DNA of 64,000 nt from Archivesica marissinica (taxonomy: Eukaryota; Mollusca; Bivalvia; Venerida; Vesicomyidae): contig CM026386.1 in assembly GCA_014843695.1 (NCBI GenBank), positions 84,681,791 through 84,745,790 of the forward strand. Reading direction: 5' to 3'. Below, one piece after another: positions 34,441 through 45,500 of the stretch. Made by a program: the position numbers and the translations under genes. Positions within the stretch are counted from its first letter, which is position 1. Each line of letters starts with the position of its first letter. Under the pieces are notes generated by a model, which searched no databases, was not told the origin of the DNA, and worked only from the letters and a program-made list of their open reading frames with translations.

Positions 34441-35845
34441 TCCCATAACTGTTCAATAGATGTTCACATAATAGATCAGTAATATAAACTAAGCATATTT
34501 AAATTGTATAAATTGTTGCAAATTTACAACAATTGTTATTATTTTTTTATTAAGGCATCTTGTACATAAGAAATGCGCATCATCCAACCGTATGCGCAGC
34601 TTCTAATTTTATCTTAAGAATGGCGAGGCATGCGAAGGGTAAGTATAAATTCTGACTGGCCAGCAACTATCATGGTATATTACTGCAAGGTTATCCAATC
34701 AAAATACTGGAAACTGCATTGATGCATAATAAATATATATACATGTTTACATTTACATGTGACAGAAATGGTCAAACAAGCAGAACCACGCTTAATATAT
34801 GTCTCATTAACAATCCCAATACTTTCTTTGATATATGGGGTAACTATGCTGACTTATCTGTTAATTATGATAGGTAATTTGATGCCGTATGTCTGGAGAT
34901 ACAGTAACCATGTCTTTATGGAGGAAATAAACTCTCCAAAAAATACAAGGTGTATTATGATGTGGTCATGTGACCATCCACGCACCATGCCATACTATAT
35001 ATATAACTTTAGCTCAACAAAGAAACAGTGAACCAATGACAATGGGTCTCGAGCTATCGAGAAGAAACAAACCAAAGCTAGCAATAACATTACATCCAAG
35101 ATGAATTCAATCCTACATAACTGTACCCCAGTAGCGTCTCAAGACATTGAGCGTTTTACGCATATTGAAAACATATATAACATGTGTTATATTCAGACGG
35201 GAATAACGTTTCCCGGTGTTTTATTAATGAGTCCCTGTGTCATACATGTACATATAATAAATATATTATTGTACAGGGCTCAAGCTAGAAGTGAGAAAGC
35301 AGGAGATTTAGTCATCTAATGGTATCATCAATAAATTTCAACATAATATGGTTAAAATACACAATATGACCCTTAAATATTATATTTGAATAGAAGGAGT
35401 GCTTTACAATGGCCAGTGTATTTTAAAAAGATCTGAAAAGTGCAAAATAACACAAACAATTGTTTTTATATTATTAGGGAGAAGTGATGCCCCAGGGGAC
35501 GATGTCAGTGTCCCAAGGGCGACTACTTCGCCCATGTCGCCTTCTACAATGGGGCCAGCTGTATATTAATATTTGTTCATACAAATTTTGTTTTCAAGGA
35601 AATTCATGATAGAACACACTCATGAATTCAAGATTTCTCCGAGAAATGCTTGATTGTCGTCTATGTTCCTGTTACACGTGAATTTACTTATGTTCCTGTT
35701 ACACGTGCATGTAAGATTTAACCAATCACTCCGGACACTGGTCTCACATAAATAATTTGGTATTCACAATAATACATTGTAATTTGTATCAAGTCATGAT
35801 AACAAACCATACAAGTTAATCAATTCTTCCGTTTCAAAGGGTAAC
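34440..35845. other. No gene seen
   Basis: AT-rich. A plus-strand frame of 90 codons (34759-35031) has a hydrophobic stretch but no homology I recognise and no supporting context. CAGGGCTCAAGCTAG at 35275 resembles an isolated hAT-type end. Confidence 0.4.
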
Positions 35846-35849
35846 ATAT

Positions 35850-36365
35850 TTATGTATAACATTGATGGCAACCATATTTATGTAGAACACTGATGGCAAC
35901 CATATTTATGTAGAACATTGATGGTAACCATATTTATGTAGAACATTGATGGTAACCATATTTATGTATAACATTGATGGTAACCATATTTATGTAGAAC
36001 ATTGATGGTAACCATATTTATGTAGAACATTGATGGTAACCATATTTATGCATAACACTGATGGTAACCATATTTATGTAGAACATTGATGGTAACCATA
36101 TTTATGTAGAACACTGATGGCAACCATATTTATGCATAACACTGATGGTAACCATATTTATGTAGAACATTGATGGTAACCATATTTATGTATAACACTG
36201 ATGGCAACCATATTTATGTAGAACATTAATGGCAACCATATTTATGTAGAACATTGATGGCAACCATATTTATGTAGAACATTGATGGCACCCATATTAT
36301 GTAGAACATTGATGGCAACCATATTTATGTAGAACATTGATGGTAACCATATTTATGTAGGCAAG
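35850..36365. repeat. 28-bp minisatellite, about 18 copies
   Basis: Unit contains AACATTGATGGTAACCATAT + TTATGTAG, with GGTAACC/GGCAACC, CATTG/CACTG and GTAG/CATA/GTATA variants scattered along the array. Confidence 0.95.
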
Positions 36366-36924
36366 CATAATATTTCGGTGTCCTTTTTGTATCTTGGTGA
36401 AAACTATCTTAAATTGAACCCTTTCAAAGGATGCAGTACCATGTGAAAGGCAGTACCATGTGAAAGGCAGTACATCGGGCGCATGGCAATGCTGTATGAC
36501 ATTCTTGATACACAGGAGAAGTGATATTATATAACTACCTTTAAACTGTAGTTCTTAACATTACTGGCTATACCTGGTAGGAGAAGTGAACAGTAAATCT
36601 TCAAAGGGACTCTTCCATGCACAATCCATTTCAGCAACAGATAAAATCGTGGCCTATTCTGAGTACATCAATAAATATTCCGCATAATGACAATCGTTGT
36701 ACAAACAACACGCAGAAATCTCTCCCACACTTGTGACAAGTCACCCATTTAGTTGTCACTTTCTGTCACCCTTCCCGTATAAAACCCAATAATCGGTAAT
36801 CTTCTTCCAGAAAATCAATGAAAAAAGTAGATAATGATAATCTAACCACTTTAGATCTGTATTTATCTTCATGTAAAGCAACACGAACTGTTTTAGGCCA
36901 CTATAAAAACTGCACTTTCATCCC

Positions 36925-37216
36925 AGACAGACGGATCTGTAGTCCAGTGGTAACACGCTGGAGTGGTAATCCAGGGATCGCAGGTTTGATACCCCGTCTG
37001 ACCCTAATAAAATTAAGTCTTTCAGATGGGACTTTAAACCGAGTTCTCGTGTTGGTGCTTTACACCATGCACGTAAAAGAACCAGAGGAGATTCTGGAAT
37101 GGGTCTCTGTATCATTGCACTATCCTCCAAACAATCTAAAATGACTAATCTCTTCAGGAGGCTTCGCTAATATGGGCAACCGGTAGCGACGATAAATAAA
37201 CATAAAACACACACAG
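36925..37216 (+). mobile_element. SINE, family A
   Basis: The head CAGACGGATCTGTAGTCCAG can pair its first seven bases with CCGTCTG after a mutated box B (GGTTTGATACC). Body and tail match the other family A copies (CGTGCACG region reads CATGCACGTAAAAGAACC). Confidence 0.85.
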
Positions 37217-37439
37217 ACAGCCAGACATACCCACCAGCCACCTATTTTTTGATTCCCTCATTTAATAAAACATTTTCTTATAATTTATTTTTCAAAATTA
37301 CATCATAAACATGTCACATGCAATTCCCCCCCCCCCTGTCCACAACTTCCAACATGATAGAATCACATAGAAAGAGGTCAAACATCTCTAAGATGAGCTA
37401 TTTTCACCAAAATACAAAACGTATTTAAAAATGAGTGTC

Positions 37440-38420
37440 AATGATATAACTATCAAATTATGTCATATATATATTTATAACCAATTATGTATATTCTATT
37501 ATATTAATATATATATATATATAACCAATTATGTAGATTCTATTATATTAATATATATATATATATAACCAATTATGTAGATTCTATTATATTAATATAT
37601 ATATATAACCAATTATGTAGATTCTATTATATTAATATATATATAACCAATTATGTAGATTCTATTATATTAATATATATATTATATACCATTATGTAGA
37701 TTCTATTATATTAATATATATATATATATAACCAATTATGTAGATTCTATTATATTAATATATATAACCAATATGTAGATTCTATTATATTAATATATAT
37801 ATATATATAACCAATTATGTAGATTCTATTATATTAATATATATATATATATAACCAATTATGTAGATTCTATTATATTATATATATATATATAACCAAT
37901 TATGTAGATTCTATTATATTAATATATATATATATAACCAATTATGTAGATTCTATTATATTAATATATATAACCAATTATGTAGATTCTATTATATTAA
38001 TATATATATATATATACCATTATGTAGATTCTATTATATTAATATATATATAACCAATTATGTAGATTCTATTATATTAATATATATATAACCAATTATG
38101 TAGATTCTATTATATTAATATATATATATACCAATATGTAGATTCTATTATATTATATATATATAACCAATTATGTAGATTCTATATATTAAATATATAT
38201 AACCAATTATGTAGATTCTATTATATTAATATATATATAACCAAAAAATATATATATAACCAATTATGTATATTCTATTATATTAATATATATATAACCA
38301 ATTATGTAGATTCTATTATATTAATATATATATAACCAATTATGTAATTCTATTATATTATATATTATAACCAATTATGTAGATTCTATTATATTAATAT
38401 ATATATAACCAATTATGTCA
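37440..38420. repeat. AT-rich minisatellite with variable unit length (about 35-41 bp, about 24 copies)
   Basis: Each unit is ACCAATTATGTAGATTCTAT + TATATTAAT followed by a (TA)n run of 3 to 9 repeats. Length variation is almost entirely in the TA run, so a dinucleotide microsatellite is embedded in a minisatellite. Confidence 0.95.
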
Positions 38421-38489
38421 TATATATATATTAAGCTTATTATGCCATACTTATATTAGACTAATTATATCATAGATATCCGTAACAAA

Positions 38490-38740
38490 TTATGACATAT
38501 ATATTATATAGTAAACACATTATGTTATATATATTATATAGTAAACACATTATGTTATATATATTATATAGTAAACACATTATGTTATATATATTATATA
38601 GTAAACACATTATGTTATATATATTATATAGTAAACACATTATGTTATATATATTATATAGTAAACACATTATGTTATATATATTATATAGTAAACACAT
38701 TATGTTATATATATTATATAGTAAACACATTATGTTATAA
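38490..38740. repeat. 30-bp minisatellite, 8 copies
   Basis: Nearly perfect copies of a unit containing ATATAGTAAACACATTATGT. It lies just 3' of the variable AT-rich array. Confidence 0.95.
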
Positions 38741-38867
38741 TGGACAACGTTGACCTCATACAATGTTTTTGCATGTGTTTTCCTCAGTATTTGATCATTT
38801 TAAATTAATAATATATTGCAATATAATAAATAATATCGCAATATCAGTTTTGCCGGCGATACCCGCC

Positions 38868-39155
38868 TAGTATATATAGTACAGTATATATAGTACAGTA
38901 TATATAGTACAGTATATATAGTACAGTATATATAGTACAGTATATATAGTACAGTATATATAGTACAGTATATATAGTACAGTATATATAGTACAGTATA
39001 TATAGTATAGTACAGTATATATAGTACAGTATATATAGTACAGTATATATAGTACAGTATATATAGTACAGTATATATAGTACAGTATATATATACAGTA
39101 TATATAGTACAGTATATATAGTACAGTATATATAGTACAGTATATATAGTACAGT
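38868..39155. repeat. 14-bp minisatellite, about 20 copies
   Basis: Unit TATATATAGTACAG, with two shortened units (near 39006 and 39091). Confidence 0.95.
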
Positions 39156-39514
39156 CTAGCTTATTCACAACTTTACAGTCACATATATGTAGTACAGTCC
39201 ATGTGATTCTATTTAATTTCTCGATTATACACAAAATTATTTCAGTCCATGTATCGATGGTTTCTACAAACAATTTTAATGTCTACAAGAAAAGCACAAT
39301 TGTTGTCAGCATTCTATCTTCCTTAGATGTCGAACACCTTGAGAGGTTATAATTATATTCCTCCTATAATGTCTAGTTCAGTAATTGACATTGGCTTTCC
39401 CCGTTGATAGGTAGTCTATTTCATATTATAAATATGTAGAATGGGTAGTGAGTAATGTCAGGGATTTAGCTTAGCCGATCCATCAGTAGTGTTTTCTAGT
39501 CATGTGACAAGAAG

Positions 39515-39915
39515 GCCAACATTTTTAAAGTCATATATGTGTTGTGTATGGGAGTCACATTTTTAAAGTCATATATGTGTTGTGTATGGGGGAGTCACAT
39601 TTTTAAAGTCATATATGTGTTGTGTATGGAGAGTCACATTTTTAAAGTCATATATGTGTTGTGTATGGGAGAGTCACATTTTTAAAGTCATATATGTGTT
39701 GTGTATGGGAGAGTCACATTTTTAAAGTCATATATGTGTTGTGTATGTGAGAGTCACATTTTTAAAGTCATATATGTGTTGTGTATGTGAGAGTCACATT
39801 TTTAAAGTCATATATGTGTTGTGTATGGGAGAGTCACATTTTTAAAGTCATATATGTGTTGTGTATGGGAGAGTCACATTTTTAAAGTCATATATGTGTT
39901 GTGTATGCGAGTCAC
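39515..39915. repeat. 40-bp minisatellite, about 10 copies
   Basis: Unit contains CACATTTTTAAAGTCATATA + TGTGTTGTGTATGG, with 1-3 bp length differences at GGGAGAGT. Confidence 0.95.
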
Positions 39916-40655
39916 ATTTTTTAGGTCAGCAATATTAATAAGAAATGCTAAATGTGATGTATACACATTAATTTGAATGCTATCACGATATTTAACAACA
40001 GCATAAATTATTCAACACTAACCACCACTCAAAACATCAATTATAAACCACAAAGACAAGTGTAACGATATATGCACTGGGGACACAAGAATGCATTGTT
40101 TCCATTTCCAACTGCTTAGTAAATTCTTATGCTGAATTGCACAGTATTTAGCGTACAACCGCTTGATCAATCCGGAGTATTGTTTAACATTGCAAAGCTG
40201 AACATTGCTAAACATAGAGATAATGTAGTGGAAAAACGTTGTATTTTGTGTGTATTTTATAATAAATGGGAATTATTTCAAGGGGTTGTACCTGTATTTG
40301 CCGCAATTTTGTCGCAATTGTGACTGATTTACGCGTGTATTTATTTATCTTGGAAATATTTGCTTCGAAATACTTGATGTGATATCTGATTACTCCATAC
40401 CACGTGAACACAAATTCTACAACTATTAATGAATTCCCATCTTAATGAGAATCCCCGGGAATCGACAATCGACAATACATATCAAGTATATAAATACAGG
40501 AATTATTTGAAAGAAACTAAATTGTGTAAACAGATATTAGAATATCAAAAGTGTTGAAGAATGTAATATACATGTAACTGGTTAATATGCACAAAGTGAA
40601 CAGCACCTCGATGCATGACATATATGTACATAGTGTATAAAGGAAGTCTATATTA
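39916..40655. other. No gene seen
   Basis: The plus strand at 40140-40260 reads LFNIAKLNIAKHRDNVVEKR + CILC, loosely like a non-LTR C-terminal knuckle, but too weak to call. Confidence 0.35.
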
Positions 40656-40659
40656 CACT

Positions 40660-41815
40660 TAACCTCAGATTCGCTATATTAGAAATAACTTTTATAACCT
40701 CAGATTCGCTATATTAGAAATAACTATTATAACCTCAGATTCGCTATATTAGAAATAACAATTATAACAGCAGATCCGCTATATTAGAAATAACTATTAT
40801 AACCTCAGATTCGCTATATTAGAAATAACTATTATAACCTCAGATTCGCTATATTAGAAATAACTATTATAACAGCAGATCCGCTATATTAGAAATAACT
40901 ATTATAACCTCAGATTCGCTATATTGGAAATAACTTTTATAACCTCAAATTCGCTATATTAGAAATAACTATTATAACAGCAGATCCGCTATATTGGAAA
41001 TAACTATTATAACAGCAGATCCGCTATATTGGAAATAACTTTTATAACCTCAAATTCGCTATATTAGAAATAACTATTATAACAGCAGATCCGCTATATT
41101 AGAAATAACTATTATAACAGCAGATCCGCTATATTAGAAATAACTATTATAACCTCAGATTCGCTATATTGGAAATAACTTTTATAACCTCAGATTCGCT
41201 ATATTGGAAATAACTTTTATAACCTCAAATTCGCTATATTAGAAATAACTATTATAACAGCAGATCCGCTATATTAGAAATAACTATTATAACAGCAGAT
41301 CTGCTATATTAGAAATAACTATTATAACAGCAGATCCGCTATATTAGAAATAACTATTATAACCTCAGATTCGCTATATTGGAAATAACTTTTATAACCT
41401 CAGATTCGCTATATTGGAAATAACTTTTATAACCTCAAATTCGCTATATTAGAAATAACTATTATAACAGCAGATCCGCTATATTAGAAATAACTATTAT
41501 AACAGCAGATCTGCTATATTAGAAATAACTATTATAACAGCAGATCCGCTATATTAGAAATAACTATTATAACCTCAGATTCGCTATATTGGAAATAACT
41601 TTTATAACCTCAGATTCGCTATATTGGAAATAACTTTTATAACCTCAGATTCGCTATATTGGAAATAACTTTTATAACCTCAGATTCGCTATATTGGAAA
41701 TAACTTTTATAACCTCAAATTCGCTACCCGGTATATTAGAAATAACTATTATAACCTCAGATTCAGTATATTAGAAATAACTATTATAACCTCAGATTCA
41801 GTATATTAGAAATAA
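40660..41815. repeat. 35-bp satellite with 210-bp higher-order repeat, about 33 monomers
   Basis: Monomer contains CTATATTAGAAATAACTATT + ATAAC followed by CTCAGATTCG, CTCAAATTCG or AGCAGATCCG. Three monomer types alternate. From about 41148 to 41570 a block of six monomers, marked by a rare CAGATCTGCT monomer at 41296 and 41506, repeats with a 210-bp period. The array ends about 580 bp beyond the stop codon of the ARM-TIR-SAM gene. Confidence 0.95.
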
Positions 41816-42131
41816 CTAGGTTTGTATTATGTTCTTTGCCAGTTATTTAACACTGTCATAGAATGAGGGTTATTGCACTTGGCTGCATCTGTATGTGGAT
41901 GGGATATCTCAAAAAGTTGTTGATGGATTTTGATGAAATTGTGTGGATATGCAGAGGGTTGATCTAGGATGAAGTGACCGGATAAATCAATCAATGCATG
42001 TTGATAATTATATTATATTGGCAGTCCAGATCAGATTTAGTCATAATAGAATACATTTTCTCTCTCAAGATAGTGAGAGAGACATTGACCATTGACTTAT
42101 ATGTACATATTTTAAAATTGAACATGGCCTA

Positions 42132-42137
42132 TTTAAT
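42132..42137 (-). terminator. Candidate polyadenylation signal (ATTAAA) for the ARM-TIR-SAM gene
   Basis: ATTAAA on the minus strand about 255 bases after the stop codon. In such AT-rich DNA this could be chance. Confidence 0.25.
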
Positions 42138-42391
42138 TTTGTTATCATTTGCTATATTTATGGAATATATTAGCCCCATATAATGCATATGGTGTGTGTA
42201 TAGTTATCATGAAGGGAAGTAAAGAGACACACATGGCAATGTTGATCAAACCAAGCTATCCTATATATATAACCGAAGATACATGTAAATAACTTTCTTG
42301 GGACAACTTTATAGTGTGTGTCAAATGTCCGAAGAAATCAGTTTCTAAAACCTCTTTGTAAATGTACTCTGCATAACTGCCAATGCCGAGA

Positions 42392-42542
42392 TTACGTCAA
42401 CTGTCGTAGAGATCTAGATATCTTCAAGGCCTTGCTGACAGGTAAGTTGAAATCTTTTCTAAGAACACTGTGAAAGTACTCGGGTGCAGTCTCCTGGATT
42501 GTCTTCAGTTCCAACAGAGGTAGGCCATCGATCCCTTCAAAC
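42392..42542 (-). CDS. Exon 7: second half of SAM domain and stop
   Basis: 151 nt after ACATAAG: FEGIDGLPLLELKTIQETAP, EYFHSVLRKDFNLPVSKALK, ISRSLRQLT, then TAA. The 4.8-kb intron before it holds SINEs, a 57-bp array and MITE-like elements. Confidence 0.85.
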
Positions 42543-45500
42543 CTTATGTAACAGTACGAACATCAGTATTAGTCAACAATAAATCAATGATATTAAAAAA
42601 TATTCTGTGGGGTTTTCAGCGTTTTCTCAGTAAAATACAAGACGGGTTATGACATTACCATAAAGGTTCGGTTTCACTCATTTTTCTGGCAGTGACATTG
42701 AATTGTTAAAGATCAATCCACATCGTTTTAAGATGATCTTTGACCAAATGAATACAGTTTTCCACCGGTGGACAAAACAATGCTTTGATACTCGAGTGCC
42801 CAAGAAAAGTAATAGAAAAATGAGAATATTTTTTAACAAATGCAATAAAATATAGATCAGAGATTGATATATCACCTGTCTTTAATATACACAGAAACAA
42901 ATACTACACCAATTCTCATTAATAAAGTGAAACCTGTATTAAGCAGCGAATCTATATTAACTCTTTCAGCGCCGAATTTATTCAAAGCAATGTGCAACCA
43001 ACATAGATCCAGATCAACCGCAGCATAATACCTCGTCTGATCAGGATCTATATTGTTTGCTATGCGGACAGGTGCTTCAGCTCCACTGTCTGAAGAGCAA
43101 TCAGCATATGTCCTGATCAGACGGCACGTTCTGTTCTGTCTGATCGGGTTCTCGTCTTATTGCAAAGGCGCTTTTATGCGACATTGGCGGTGAAAGAGTT
43201 AAGCAGCCAGTTTCCAGATTCCCGTTATGTTATTGTATTATATATTTGGTCCTTATTAAACATCCACCTGTGCTAAGCAGCCACTTTCTGTGATTCCCTT
43301 GGCTGGCTGCTTATGATAGGTTTGACTGTAGACCATATATTAACTGGACATTGTAAACATGATATTGTTACATGTCGTGTCGGGAAACATGCAATTTCCC
43401 ACGGAAAAAAAAGACCGGATGTCTATTGGTCATCAATTGGTGGAATTCCAATTACTTTCTTGCCGAGATTGGACAATTTCCCTCATTCCTCACACAAAAA
43501 AAAAAAAAAAAAAACACCACACCCCACCCACACAATAGTAATGGCAAAGGTAAGTTAATAGATATATATATATGTCACTTGTCTTACTGGTATTTCCCTC
43601 ATTCCTCTACACAATAGTAATGGCAAAGGTAAGTTAATAGCAATAAAAATTATTCTTTGAAACTTTCCCACTATTACAGCATTCCAAATGACACTAGAAA
43701 AATTGAAAACTATAAGGAGTTTGTAAGACTGGTCCGTACCTTGACAGTGTCATCCTGTAATTGTTCGGTATGTATTATCTAGCTGTGTCTTTGTACATCA
43801 AATAACTTAATATGTAACTTTTTCCCTATCCTAACTGTGCTATTGCAACTATTCCTATGTTGTGTACAATTCTTGAATAAAATATTGTTTAAACTAAATA
43901 ACTTACTAAGTCTCCATGTTTGCTTGTATAGTTTGTATTTAATTAGTTAATACACCATATATCTTTGCATGCACATGTTATTGTTTTATGTAAAAGGTTA
44001 TGTATGTTGCCGATTTGCCAAATAAAGTTGATTTTGATTTGAGTTATATTCCTTTATGTTTTATGTGCATATTGCGTACCATATATAAAGTCACCAATAA
44101 GTCGACCTCACTCGCAAGTCGAGGTGGTAGTTTGGGAGTCAGAAAACATGTATCTTATATACCCTCACTCGTAAGTCGAGGTGGTAGTTTGGGAGTCAGA
44201 AAACATGTATCTTATATACCCTCACTCGCAAGTCGAGGTGGTAGTTTGGGAGTCAGAAAACATGTATCTTATATACCCTCACTCGCAAGTCGAGGTGGTA
44301 GTTTGGGAGTCAGAAAACATGTATCTTATATACCCTCACTCGCAAGTCGAGGTGGTAGTTTGGGAGTCAGAAAACATGTATCTTATATACCCTCACTCGC
44401 AAGTCGAGGTGGTAGTTTGGGAGTCAGAAAACATGTATCTTATATACCCTCACTCGCAAGTCGAGGTGGTAGTTTGGGAGTCAGAAAACATGTATCTTAT
44501 ATACCCTCACTCGCAAGTCGAGGTGGTAGTTTGGGAGTCAGAAAACATGTATCTTATATACCCTCACTCGCAAGTCGAGGTGGTAGTTTGGGAGTCAGAA
44601 AACATGTATCTTATATACCCTCACTCGCAAGTCGAGGTGGTAGTTTGGGAGTCAGAAAACATGTATCTTATATACCCTCACTCGCAAGTCGAGGTGGTAG
44701 TTTGGGAGTCAGAAAACATGTATCTTATATACCCTCACTCGTAAGTCGAGGTGGTAGTTTGGGAGTCAGAAAACATGTATCTTATATACCCTCACTCGCA
44801 AGTCGAGGTGGTAGTTTGGGAGTCAGAAAACATGTATCTTATATACCCTCACTCGCAAGTCGAGGTGGTAGTTTGGGAGTCAGAAAACATGTATCTTATA
44901 TACCCTCACTCGCAAGTCGAGGTGGTAGTTTGGGAGTCAGAAAACATGTATCTTATATACCCTCACTCGTAAGTCGAGGTGGTAGTTTGGGAGTCAGAAA
45001 ACATGTATCTTATATACCCTCACTCGTAAGTCGAGGTGGTAGTTTGGGAGTCAGAAAACATGTATCTTATATACCCTCACTCGCAAGTCGAGGTGGTAGT
45101 TTGGGAGTCAGAAAACATGTATCTTATATACCCTCACTCGTAAGTCGAGGTGGTAGTTTGGGAGTCAGAAAACATGTATCTTATATACCCTCACTCGTAA
45201 GTCGAGGTGGTAGTTTGGGAGTCAGAAAACATGTATCTTATATACCCTCACTCGTAAGTCGAGGTGGTAGTTTGGGAGTCAGAAAACATGTATCTTATAT
45301 ACCCTCACTCGCAAGTCGAGGTGGTAGTTTGGGAGTCAGAAAACATGTATCTTATATACCCTCACTCGTAAGTCGAGGTGGTAGTTTGGGAGTCAGAAAA
45401 CATGTATTTTATATATTGACTTATGGCCGAGTATATATGGTATGTGTGCTCTGATTTGTTTCATAATTTATGATTTGATATTTTTAATTTGATGTAGCTG

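Noticed and set aside
38470..39273. Hydrophobic Tyr/Ile/Leu-rich frames in the 30-bp and 14-bp arrays
   Set aside because: Pure AT-repeat translations without any non-repetitive coding context.
40129..40411. Non-LTR C-terminal knuckle on the plus strand
   Set aside because: Only a CxxC and a few helix-like residues; insufficient to distinguish from chance.
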